A stretch of DNA of 64,000 nucleotides from Oscillospiraceae bacterium. GTDB lineage: Bacteria; Bacillota; Clostridia; Oscillospirales; Acutalibacteraceae. The DNA is taken from positions 1-64,000 of the forward strand of contig SVOY01000008.1 in the NCBI GenBank assembly GCA_015066105.1. The letters run 5' to 3'. The notes below the pieces were generated by a model, which did no database searches, was not told the origin of the DNA, and worked only from the letters and a program-made list of their open reading frames with translations. Position 1 is the first letter of the stretch. Each line of letters begins with the position of its first letter. Position numbers and translations under genes: made by a program. This document shows, piece by piece, positions 42,063-49,818 of the stretch.

Positions 42063-43622
42063 ATGATGAAAAATTACGATGTAATAATCATCGGTGCAGG
42101 TAACGGCGGCCTTGCTGCGGCTGCAACCTGTGCAAAGGCAGGTCTTTCAACGCTTTTGCTTGAAAGGCACAATATCCCGGGCGGCTCAGCATCTTCATTT
42201 GTGCGCGGAAGATTTGAGTTTGAGCCCTCGCTTCATGAGCTTTGCGGCGTAGGCTCACCGGAGAAAAAGGGTGATGTAGAGGATATGTTTATCCGCTTTG
42301 GCGGCGATGTGGATTGGCTTACGCACGATTCAACCTTCCGTCTCGTTGTTCCCGCAAAGGAAGGCGACAAGGATGCCTTTGTCAATGAAGACGGTGTAAG
42401 GGTGACGGTGGATGCGCGTATGCCCGTAGGCTTCAAGCCCTTTGCCGAAAAGCTTGAAGAGCTTGTTCCCGGCTCCTATGAAAGCTGTATGAAGGCGTTT
42501 GAGCTTTCGGCAAAGCTTTTCCGAGCCTTTGATGCCCTTGATAAGCCTAAAAAGCTTGTCGGCTCAATCAAGGATTTGCCCGATATAATGCGTATGGTAT
42601 CCCATACAATGAAGGAAGCTCTTGACGCTCTCGGTATGCCCAAAAAGGCTCAGGATATCTTCAACACATATTGGTGCTATATGGGCTCGCCCGCCTCAAA
42701 GTTCGATTTTCTTTATTATCTTACCGTTCTTCACTGTTATGTTGAAAACGGCACGGGAATACCTAAGCTCCGCAGTCACGAAATGAGTCTTGCCCTTGAT
42801 AAGGTAATCCGTGATGCAGGCGGCGAAATCTGGTACAACTCCGAGGTCACAAGGGTTATTATGAAAAACGGTAAGCCTGCAGGTGTTGTTATCAACGGCG
42901 GCAAAGAGGTTTACGGCAGGTATTTTATCTGCAACAGCTCGCCCAATACTGTATGGGCAGACCTCTTTGATGAAAAGGATATCCCCGAAAAACAGCTTAA
43001 AATGCTTGATACAAGAAAGATTGCCTGTGCTCTTACAACAGTTTATCTCGGTATGAACAGAACTAAGGAGGAGCTTGGCATTACCGATTATTCCGTATTT
43101 ATTGCTCCCGATTCTGATTCTGACAAGCAGTATGAGGCCGCACAGAATTATTTCAGCGGTTACTGCATAATAAACTGCCTTAATGAAATTATTCCCGACT
43201 GCACTCCTGAGGGCACCTGTCAGCTTTTCCTTACAACTATGACCTTTGGCGATGTTATGAAGGATGTTGAACCGAAGGACTATAAAAAGTTCAAGAATAA
43301 GGTAGCAAGGGATATGATTAAAACCTGTGAAAAGGCACTCAACATTTCAATTATGCCTTATATTGAAGAAATAGAGGTCGCACTGCCTCCTACATTTGCA
43401 CGCTATCTTAACACACCCCGGGGTACGCCCTACGGATATATGCTTGAAAAATGGGACAGCATGATTCCGCGAACCGTTCAGTATCTTCAGGACCAGCCCT
43501 TTGATAATTTCTTCTTCTGCGGCGCAAGCCAGGAAAGAGGCGACGGCTACGGCTGTGCTTACTATACGGGTGAAAAAGCCGGCGGACTTGTTGTTAAAGC
43601 ACTTGAAAAGGAGGGTAAGTGA
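42063..43622 (+). CDS. CrtI/RetSat-like FAD-dependent oxidoreductase
   Basis: 519 residues. N-terminal dinucleotide fold DVIIIGAGNGGLAAAATCAKAG with ERHNIPGGSASSF (~33-48), as in phytoene desaturases and retinol saturases. The central substrate region has Cys/Tyr-rich YWCYMGSPASKFDFLYYL. The C-terminal FAD motif FFFCGASQERGDGYGCAYYTGEKAG (read as two parts around residue 490) closes the flavin site. No carotenoid genes are near, so desaturation of phytoene is unlikely. Reduction or isomerisation of a lipid-like substrate is more plausible. The next gene, two bases on, encodes a reductase that could supply electrons. Confidence 0.82.
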   Translation: MMKNYDVIIIGAGNGGLAAAATCAKAGLSTLLLERHNIPGGSASSFVRGRFEFEPSLHELCGVGSPEKKGDVEDMFIRFGGDVDWLTHDSTFRLVVPAKEGDKDAFVNEDGVRVTVDARMPVGFKPFAEKLEELVPGSYESCMKAFELSAKLFRAFDALDKPKKLVGSIKDLPDIMRMVSHTMKEALDALGMPKKAQDIFNTYWCYMGSPASKFDFLYYLTVLHCYVENGTGIPKLRSHEMSLALDKVIRDAGGEIWYNSEVTRVIMKNGKPAGVVINGGKEVYGRYFICNSSPNTVWADLFDEKDIPEKQLKMLDTRKIACALTTVYLGMNRTKEELGITDYSVFIAPDSDSDKQYEAAQNYFSGYCIINCLNEIIPDCTPEGTCQLFLTTMTFGDVMKDVEPKDYKKFKNKVARDMIKTCEKALNISIMPYIEEIEVALPPTFARYLNTPRGTPYGYMLEKWDSMIPRTVQYLQDQPFDNFFFCGASQERGDGYGCAYYTGEKAGGLVVKALEKEGK

Positions 43623-43624
43623 TT

Positions 43625-44830
43625 ATGGCAGATTTAAAATCACTCAAAGCTACTAAATTTTTGTCCATGCTTTCCGACAGACAGGCAAGGTTTGAAAAGG
43701 GCAGGGCAGAATTGCCTCAGCTTTCAGACCAGGCAAGAGTAATTGCCAAGGCTCTTCATCCTAAGCGTCAGTATCTTAAAATTGCCGAAATAATCGACAG
43801 GGCAGAGGACTGCAAAAGCTTTGTCCTCGTTCCCGATGAGGAAAGGGGCACAAGCTCCCTTGCCTGGTTCGGTGCAGGTAAGTACCTTACCGTGTTTGAA
43901 ATAATCGAAGGTATGCCTATAACAAGAGCTTATTCCATTTCTTCTTCACCCAAAGAGGCTCTTGAAGGCAAATATGTGCTTACAATCAAGCTCGTTGAGG
44001 GCGGCCTTATGTCGCAGTATATTTTTGACACCTGGACCGTAGGCAGAGGTGTTGAGGTTTCGGCTCCCTCCGGTAATTTTGAATATCAGGAGCTCCGCGA
44101 TGCAAAAAAGGTTATCTGCCTTGCTGGTGGCAGCGGTATTACGCCTTTTGTTTCAATGGCCAAAGCAATAGCTGACGGTGACGAGGATTTTGAAATGACC
44201 CTTCTTTACGGTAGCCGTAATGCAAAGAGCATACTATTTAAAGCTGAGCTTGAGGAGCTTTGCGCCAGCTGTGACAAAATCAAGGTTGTGCACGTGCTGA
44301 GTGACGACGGTAACATCGGTGAGGACGACGGCTTTGAAAAGGGCTTTATAACCGCAGAGCTTATTAAAAAGTACGCACCCGAAAAGGAAAAGTATTCTGT
44401 TTTCCTTTGCGGACCTCAGCAGATGTACGAATTTCTTGACAAAGAGCTTGAAAAGCTGAGCCTTGAAAAGAAGTATATCCGCCACGAGATGTTCGGCGAG
44501 TTTCATAATCCCTCCACTCAGGCCGATTATCCCGACGGTGTATCAGACACTGTAAAAATCAAGGTGACAATTCAGGATAACACCTATGATATTGAAGGCT
44601 CATCAAACGATTCCGTATTGCAGATTCTTGAAAAGAACGGCATTTCCGCACCTGCCCGTTGCAGAAGCGGTGAATGCGGCTTCTGTCATTCACATCTTAT
44701 CTCGGGCAAGGTATATGTGCCCAAGGCTCTTGAATACCGCCGTCTTGCCGACTATAAATTCGGCTGTATTCATCCCTGCTGTTCATTTCCTCTTACTGAC
44801 CTTGAGATAAATGTTCCCGCGGCTGAATAA
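43625..44830 (+). CDS. Ferredoxin-NAD(P)H reductase with C-terminal 2Fe-2S domain
   Basis: 401 residues from ATG 43625 (AGGAGG 9 bases ahead; a GTG at 43619 overlaps the previous stop). Order: a ~75-residue N-terminal region, an FAD-binding domain with RAYSISSSP (~100), an NAD(P) domain with CLAGGSGITPFVSMA (~160) and CGPQQMYEF (~263), then a plant-type ferredoxin domain (~305-400) with CRSGECGFC and a fourth Cys in GCIHPC. It passes electrons from NAD(P)H via FAD to the iron-sulfur cluster. The likely partner is the CrtI-like protein encoded just upstream. Confidence 0.9.
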   Translation: MADLKSLKATKFLSMLSDRQARFEKGRAELPQLSDQARVIAKALHPKRQYLKIAEIIDRAEDCKSFVLVPDEERGTSSLAWFGAGKYLTVFEIIEGMPITRAYSISSSPKEALEGKYVLTIKLVEGGLMSQYIFDTWTVGRGVEVSAPSGNFEYQELRDAKKVICLAGGSGITPFVSMAKAIADGDEDFEMTLLYGSRNAKSILFKAELEELCASCDKIKVVHVLSDDGNIGEDDGFEKGFITAELIKKYAPEKEKYSVFLCGPQQMYEFLDKELEKLSLEKKYIRHEMFGEFHNPSTQADYPDGVSDTVKIKVTIQDNTYDIEGSSNDSVLQILEKNGISAPARCRSGECGFCHSHLISGKVYVPKALEYRRLADYKFGCIHPCCSFPLTDLEINVPAAE

Positions 44831-44841
44831 TTGAATATATC

Positions 44842-44876
44842 AACACCCTGCAGTCTTCTGTGAGTTGCAGGGTGTT
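44842..44876. terminator. Bidirectional terminator between convergent genes
   Basis: AACACCCTGCA / TGCAGGGTGTT with a 13-base loop. It overlaps the stop codon of the minus-strand TSUP gene. Confidence 0.85.
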
Positions 44877-45237
44877 ATTCCTTTGAGCGTTTTTCAAACA
44901 AGGTTTTAACCCCGAGAATAAGCAGAATACCGCCGAAGAGCTTCTTAAGAAGAGCTGTCGGTATCCGCGGCAGAATTATGAAACCGAGAAGCATACCTGC
45001 CGCCGCCGTGGGCATAAGCTTTAAAAAGAGCTTTTTGTCAACAAGTCCCTTTCTGATATTACTTATCAGTGCAAAAATTCCCGTGGCAATGAAAAACAGC
45101 AGATTTATGCCCTGGGCGTTTTTCTGCTCAAGAGACAGAAAGGTAGTAAGATAAATTATCAGCACAGAGCCTCCGCCGATGCCCATTGCACCGAGAAGTC
45201 CCGACAAAAAGGATGCGAGTATAACATAAGGTGTCAT
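44875..45237 (-). CDS. TauE/SafE (TSUP) permease, C-terminal half protein
   Basis: 120 residues with four membrane helices; half the length of usual TSUP permeases (~250). It contains one complete TSUP repeat: SFLSGLLGAMGIGGGSVLIIYL (the glycine-rich GxGGG loop) and, at the end, PTALLKKLFGGILLILGVKTL. Its ATG overlaps the stop of the upstream half gene (ATGA), so the two are translationally coupled and probably form one transporter of sulfur-containing or organic anions. Which anion cannot be told. Confidence 0.85.
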   Translation of the reverse strand: MTPYVILASFLSGLLGAMGIGGGSVLIIYLTTFLSLEQKNAQGINLLFFIATGIFALISNIRKGLVDKKLFLKLMPTAAAGMLLGFIILPRIPTALLKKLFGGILLILGVKTLFEKRSKE

Positions 45238-45593
45238 CTGAATATCATCCTCACTCCCGCCCAGATTATGAAGGCTGAAAATATTTTCCTCAAAAGTCCG
45301 TCGGGCAGCTTTTTCAGCAGTAGACTGCCTGTCAGCGCACCGGGAATTCCCCAGGGGATAAAGCTTATTGCGTCTTCTATTTTGAAATATCCGTTGAAAA
45401 GATAATAAGCGGTGCTGAATGCTGAAAGCAGTACGGTTACTGCAAGTGCGGTTGCCTGCGACTTTTTTTGTGAAAGACCTTTTTTATTGAGAGCTATTAC
45501 GAAAAGTATTCCGCCGCCCGACCCGAACAGTGCGTTAATTGCGCCCGATAAAAAGGAAACTAATCTGAATACGGAATTTCTGATTTTGCTCAC
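45234..45593 (-). CDS. TauE/SafE (TSUP) permease, N-terminal half protein
   Basis: 119 residues, again one TSUP repeat: LVSFLSGAINALFGSGGGILFVIAL with the GSGGG loop, and the end PDGLLRKIFSAFIIWAGVRMI. It mirrors the downstream half gene in length and motif order, as expected if a normally fused tandem-repeat permease exists here as two subunits. The start is near the AT-rich 45594-45700 region, and the gene opens a two-gene operon. Confidence 0.85.
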   Translation of the reverse strand: MSKIRNSVFRLVSFLSGAINALFGSGGGILFVIALNKKGLSQKKSQATALAVTVLLSAFSTAYYLFNGYFKIEDAISFIPWGIPGALTGSLLLKKLPDGLLRKIFSAFIIWAGVRMIFR

Positions 45594-45703
45594 CCGGCTT
45601 TATAAACTGAATAAATTCGGCAATTATTTTGCATTTTTTGCTTAAAAACACAAAAAATGTGTATATTCTTTAAAGTTTTTAAGCAAATAATTTGTTTTAT
45701 CTA

Positions 45704-45732
45704 TTGTAAATATAAAATTTAAGTGATATAAT
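45704..45732 (+). promoter_or_regulatory. Promoter of the zinc-ribbon membrane protein
   Basis: TTGTAA (45704-45709), 17-base spacer, TATAAT (45727-45732), 28 bases before ATG 45761. Confidence 0.7.
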
Positions 45733-45760
45733 CTATACATAAAATTTAGGAGGACTTAAT

Positions 45761-46312
45761 ATGATTTGTAAATTTTGTGGTAACGTAATTGAAGATAATT
45801 CAGATTTTTGCTTCATTTGCGGACAGAAGGTTGTAGCTGAGGCTCCTGCTTATGCCGCTGAGGTTTATTCACAGAAGCCCGAGGGTGCCCCTGCTGAAGT
45901 AGCTCCCGAGCAGCCTGTTTACGCAGCTCCCGCTGAGCCCGTTTATGCCGCTCCCGCAATCCCCGAAGAGGAAACCGGCAAGAAGGGTAAGAAGAAGGCA
46001 AAGAAAGCTAAAAAGGCAAAGAAGGCTGAAAAGCCCGAGCTTACAAAGGGCGGCAGATTCTTCACAGGTCTTTTCGCAGCATTGTTCCTTGTTGTTGCAG
46101 GCGTGCTTGTTATAATGGGTAAGGCAACCTTCGGTATTATTGCTGCAGCTGTAGGTGCTATTGTTGCTTATGCTTATTACAAGAAATCCAAGAAGGCTCT
46201 TGCCGCAGGCTATGAGGATAAGGCAGTTGATATCCTCAACACCTCTATGATCGGTCTTTGCGTCGGTATGGTTGTTCTTGTGCTTGCACTTGCCAAGGCA
46301 TATATTTTCTGA
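45761..46312 (+). CDS. Zinc-ribbon membrane protein with Lys/Ala-rich linker
   Basis: 183 residues. N-terminal zinc ribbon C3-C6...C17-C20 (CKFCG / CFICG). Then an Ala/Pro/Val linker with two copies of PVYAAPA, a dense basic run (KKAKKAKKAKKAEK, ~83-98), and three membrane segments (~107-126, ~127-146, ~163-182). Proteins of this layout are frequent in Firmicutes and of unknown function. The basic stretch before the membrane could bind nucleic acid or lipid head groups (inference). Own promoter and terminator. Confidence 0.82.
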   Translation: MICKFCGNVIEDNSDFCFICGQKVVAEAPAYAAEVYSQKPEGAPAEVAPEQPVYAAPAEPVYAAPAIPEEETGKKGKKKAKKAKKAKKAEKPELTKGGRFFTGLFAALFLVVAGVLVIMGKATFGIIAAAVGAIVAYAYYKKSKKALAAGYEDKAVDILNTSMIGLCVGMVVLVLALAKAYIF

Positions 46313-46329
46313 TTTTAATATTATTTCGG

Positions 46330-46367
46330 GCTGTAAAAAACGAAAGTTTTTTACAGCTCTTTTTTTT
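46330..46367 (+). terminator. Terminator of the zinc-ribbon gene
   Basis: GCTGTAAAAAAC / GTTTTTTACAGC with a GAAA loop, then a run of T. Confidence 0.9.
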
Positions 46368-46452
46368 CGCCTCTTTTTTCCGTTTATATTTTAACACCAA
46401 AAGCAAAAATTATTATTGCGACTTTTTTGCTTTTGTCGCAGGGAGGTGGAAA

Positions 46453-47667
46453 ATGAAAAAAATAATCAAATGCTTTTGCTGTGCGCTTATGTCTCTGTGC
46501 ACTCTTCTTATGTCCGCAGTGGTTTACGGCTTTTACACTCTGCCGGATGAAATGTATACCCTTGAAGGCTCTGATATCGACGTAGGATTTTATTCCTGCA
46601 CCTTTTCTGATGAGCAGACAAAAAACAAATCAAGGGCCGTCAGTGCCGTGGGTGAGTACAAGGTAAATATCAGCCTTTTTGATAAAATCCCCGTAAAAAT
46701 TTCAAACCTTACGGTAAGCAACAGAAGATACGTTGTTCCTTCGGGAGATATAATCGGCCTTAGAATGTTTACCGACGGTGTGATGATTGTTGCAACGGAT
46801 ACCGTTGACAGTGAAAAAGGGGCGGTAAATCCGTCAAAATCGGCAAGGCTTGAAACGGGTGATGTAATCCGTGCAATTGACGGCATAAAAATTGAAAGCT
46901 CCGCACAGGTAGAACAGCTTGTAGCTTCAAGCGGCGGTAAAACATTGCGCATTGAATATACGAGAAACGGCGCGACTCTTTCAGCTGAAATTACGCCCGA
47001 ATATTCAGTAAGCGAGCAGCGTTACAAAACGGGGCTGTGGATAAGAGACAGTGCAGCGGGAATAGGCACAATGACCTTTTACGAGAAAAGCACGGGCTTT
47101 TTTGCTTCCCTTGGTCACGCCGTGTGTGATATTGATACGGGTGAAATTCTGCCTCTTTCAAACGGCGATATTGTCGATGCCTCAATAAGCGGTTGTGTTA
47201 AGGGCAAGGCAGGCACGGCGGGTGAGCTTTGCGGCAGCTTTAAAAATCAAAGCCTCGGTGCTCTTTTTCTGAATGACGGCTGCGGCGTGTTCGGCTATCT
47301 GACAAAAACCGATAAAACGGCAGAAGAAATACCCATTGCGCTGAAAAGTGAAATAAGAACGGGCAGTGCGCAGATTATAGCCACCGTTGAAAATGAAAGC
47401 AAGGCTTATTACGATATTGAAATTGAAAAGCTTAACCCGGATGACAAGGACGGGAAAAATATGATAATAAAAATCAAGGATGCCGCTCTTATTGAAAAAA
47501 CGGGCGGTATAGTGCAGGGAATGAGCGGCAGTCCCATAATTCAGGACGGCAGACTTGTGGGGGCGGTAACTCACGTTTTTCTCAATGACCCGACAAGGGG
47601 TTACGGCATTTTTGCCGAAACCATGCTCACTCACGCACGTGAGGCTGAAATGAAGCAGGCAGGCTGA
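46453..47667 (+). CDS. spoIVB: SpoIVB sporulation serine protease
   Basis: 404 residues from ATG 46453 (GGGAGGTGG ahead; the longer upstream frame overlaps the previous gene). N-terminal membrane anchor (~8-28), PDZ domain (~110-180, LETGDVIRAIDGIKIESSAQVEQL) and an S55 peptidase domain with catalytic H222 (LGHAVCD) and S360 (GMSGSPII). It closes with VGAVTHVFLNDPTRGYGIF. In Bacillus it cleaves SpoIVFA in the intermembrane space to let SpoIVFB activate sigma-K. Its presence supports a spore-forming ancestry. spo0A, its usual neighbour, is not next to it. Confidence 0.95.
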   Translation: MKKIIKCFCCALMSLCTLLMSAVVYGFYTLPDEMYTLEGSDIDVGFYSCTFSDEQTKNKSRAVSAVGEYKVNISLFDKIPVKISNLTVSNRRYVVPSGDIIGLRMFTDGVMIVATDTVDSEKGAVNPSKSARLETGDVIRAIDGIKIESSAQVEQLVASSGGKTLRIEYTRNGATLSAEITPEYSVSEQRYKTGLWIRDSAAGIGTMTFYEKSTGFFASLGHAVCDIDTGEILPLSNGDIVDASISGCVKGKAGTAGELCGSFKNQSLGALFLNDGCGVFGYLTKTDKTAEEIPIALKSEIRTGSAQIIATVENESKAYYDIEIEKLNPDDKDGKNMIIKIKDAALIEKTGGIVQGMSGSPIIQDGRLVGAVTHVFLNDPTRGYGIFAETMLTHAREAEMKQAG

Positions 47668-47673
47668 TTAGGT

Positions 47674-47719
47674 GGCAACATTCTGCAGAAAAAGCTTTTG
47701 CAGATGTTGCCGTTTTTTT
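47674..47719 (+). terminator. Terminator of spoIVB
   Basis: GGCAACATTCTGCA / TGCAGATGTTGCC (one mismatch), then GTTTTTTT. Confidence 0.9.
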
Positions 47720-47844
47720 ACATTCATTTTTCCTTGAAAAATAAAATAAGATTTATTATAAATCCCTTTTTTATTGTAAAACTATAATATAAAACCGAAA
47801 ACGGGGTTGCTTTTAATTTCCCCGTTTGTTTAAGGAGTGTTACA

Positions 47845-49281
47845 ATGCTTTCAGACCGTTCCCTTTCGGCGGGTGATATATTCGGCAGCTTTATCGGTAC
47901 CTTCAACGATTATTTTTATTCCTACATTCTTATAATTCTGCTTTTGTTTTTCGGCATATACTTTACCCTCCGAACGGGCTTTGTACAGCTTCGCTTTTTC
48001 AAAGAGCAGCTTCGTGCCGTTACTGAAAAGCCCGAAGACGGCAAGAGCGTATCCTCCTTTCAGGCATTGATGCTTTCAACGGCCTCACGGGTGGGAACGG
48101 GTAATATTATCGGCGTTTCAACGGCGCTTTGCCTTGGCGGCTTCGGCTCGGTGTTCTGGATGTGGGTGGTTGCCGTTGTGGGCGGTGCTCTTGCATTTGT
48201 TGAAAGCACCCTTGCGCAGATATTCAAAAAAAGGGGAGCGGACGGAAGCTACGGCGGCCCTGCCTATTATATTGAAGCGGCACTTAAAAGCAGGAAGCCC
48301 GGAGTGCTTTTTTCCGTGCTTCTTATAATGACCTACGGCATAGGCTTCAATATGCTTACATCCTACAATCTGCAGTCAACCTTTTCGCAGTACAGCTTTT
48401 ACAATGACGAAATCTCTCCCTGGATTATCGGTGCCGTAACGGCGGGTATTGTCGGCTTTTGCTTTCTCGGCGGCGGCAAGCGGATTGTAAGTGTCACATC
48501 CTTTCTTGTGCCGGTTATGGGCGTGATTTATATTTTAACGGCCTTTATAATAGTTCTTCTCAACGCTCACTCCATACCGTCGGTTCTGAGAACGGTATTC
48601 ACCGAGGCCTTTGACCTTGAAGCGGTTTTCGGCGGCTTTTCCGGCTCTTGTGTTATGTACGGCATAAAGAGGGGACTGCTCAGCAATGAGGCAGGCGTCG
48701 GCTCTGCGCCCAATGCCTCAGCCGCGGCCAAGGTGAGCCACCCGGTAAAGCAGGGCCTTGTTCAGATGCTTTCGGTTTCAATAGATACTCTGCTTATCTG
48801 CACGGCAACGGCATTTATGTGTATGTGCTCAGGAGTTGAGCCTTCGGCTGAAATATCCGGTGCAAAATACGTTCAGCTTTCTGTTCAGAGCACCCTCGGA
48901 AGCATCGGCCCCGTAATCATAACCGTTGCAATGGTGCTTTTTGCTTTTACAACCCTTGTGGGTAATATTTATTACGTTGAAAAATGTGTCGGCTACATTA
49001 TCGGCAAGGAGCCGGGCAAGGCTGTGAGCAACATTACAAAGCTTTTTCTTGCCGCCTTTACCTTTGCCGGAGCCGTACTGAACGCTGACCTTTTGTGGAA
49101 CATTGCCGATCTGACTATGGGGCTTATGATACTTATCAACGTTCCCGTAATTGCGCTTCTGAGCAGGTACACCTTCAGAGCACTTAAGGACTACGAAAAT
49201 CAGCGGAGAAGAGGGGAAAATCCCGTCTTTTTTGCAAGAAATATCGACCTTCCTTACGAGGTGGATTATTGGAAAATGTAA
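47845..49281 (+). CDS. Sodium:alanine/glycine symporter (AGCS family)
   Basis: 478 residues and about eleven membrane helices. The AGCS signature is visible in FQALMLSTASRVGTGNIIGVSTAL (~71-95, substrate and Na+ site), MYGIKRGLLSNEAGVGSAPNASAAAKVSHPVKQGL (read in two parts around 271-300) and the last cytoplasmic part RNIDLPYEVDYW. It takes up alanine or glycine with sodium. The TAAGGAGTG ribosome site precedes ATG 47845. Single gene between two terminators. Confidence 0.93.
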   Translation: MLSDRSLSAGDIFGSFIGTFNDYFYSYILIILLLFFGIYFTLRTGFVQLRFFKEQLRAVTEKPEDGKSVSSFQALMLSTASRVGTGNIIGVSTALCLGGFGSVFWMWVVAVVGGALAFVESTLAQIFKKRGADGSYGGPAYYIEAALKSRKPGVLFSVLLIMTYGIGFNMLTSYNLQSTFSQYSFYNDEISPWIIGAVTAGIVGFCFLGGGKRIVSVTSFLVPVMGVIYILTAFIIVLLNAHSIPSVLRTVFTEAFDLEAVFGGFSGSCVMYGIKRGLLSNEAGVGSAPNASAAAKVSHPVKQGLVQMLSVSIDTLLICTATAFMCMCSGVEPSAEISGAKYVQLSVQSTLGSIGPVIITVAMVLFAFTTLVGNIYYVEKCVGYIIGKEPGKAVSNITKLFLAAFTFAGAVLNADLLWNIADLTMGLMILINVPVIALLSRYTFRALKDYENQRRRGENPVFFARNIDLPYEVDYWKM

Positions 49282-49286
49282 CTATT

Positions 49287-49325
49287 CGCACAGGGTGTTT
49301 TATATCCTGTGCGTTTCTGCATTTT
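49287..49325 (+). terminator. Terminator of the symporter gene
   Basis: CGCACAGG / CCTGTGCG with an 11-base loop, followed by TTTCTGCATTTTT. Confidence 0.75.
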
Positions 49326-49436
49326 TATAGAAAAAATAACGATTAAATTGTTAACTAAATGTAAACATAAGCTGATAACTATTTAACTTTAACTATATAT
49401 ATGTTAAAATACACATGTATATAAGATGGTGTCTTT

Positions 49437-49577
49437 ATGTGTCTTTTCGGTAATTTTTTCAGCAGGTTAACCGATGTTTTTCCTGCAAAGCAGATAGCTT
49501 TACAACTGTTAAGATATTTGCTTTACAGGAACGATTTCCCGGATATGGCTGACAAGTTAAAAGCTTTACTTTTTTAG
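49437..49577 (+). CDS. Possible 46-residue small protein upstream of the giant gene
   Basis: ATG 49437 to TAG 49575. The product starts MCLFGNFFSRLTDVFPAKQ and ends DMADKLKALLF; it is mildly amphipathic with a hydrophobic start. It follows a TATGTTAAAAT box by about 30 bases. The ribosome site (AGATGGTG) is weak. No homolog is recalled. A hairpin with AGCTTTTCGG / GCTGAAAGCT arms follows at 49576. It may be real, a leader peptide, or chance. Confidence 0.3.
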   Translation: MCLFGNFFSRLTDVFPAKQIALQLLRYLLYRNDFPDMADKLKALLF

Positions 49578-49818
49578 CTTTTCGGTCAAGCCTTGACAAG
49601 CTGAAAGCTTTACAAAAAAGTGTGCAAAAGAGATGCCGTATACAATAATAAAAACCTTTTTGTTATTTAATGTTTTTAAAACATAAAATATAAAACGGTT
49701 GATATGGGAGGATTGATAAACTTACCGTCGGTTCCCGTTTGGCTTGCGGGAGTTGACAAAAGTGGGAGCGTGGGCTCCTTAAGCAAATTCAAAGAAATAA
49801 TTTTAATGGAGGAAAAAC
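49578..49818 (+). other. Unassigned leader of the giant secreted protein
   Basis: 240 bases without a convincing gene. It starts with a hairpin around TCAAGCCTTGA (49589-49599). Before the gene are two GC-richer stem candidates: TCCCG...CGGGA (49731-49749) and GGAGCGTGGGCTCC (49766-49779), the first preceded by a decoy GGGAGG at 49705. The true ribosome site is TGGAGG at 49808. This could be a structured 5' leader; it matches no riboswitch consensus that I know. Confidence 0.4.

Noticed and set aside
46258-46452. Longer start for spoIVB
   Set aside because: It would overlap the zinc-ribbon gene and its terminator; ATG 46453 has a strong ribosome site and begins the expected membrane anchor.
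49690-49800. Known riboswitch (c-di-GMP, THF, ZTP or preQ1 type) before the giant gene
   Set aside because: The conserved cores of these classes could not be found by eye; left as an unassigned leader.
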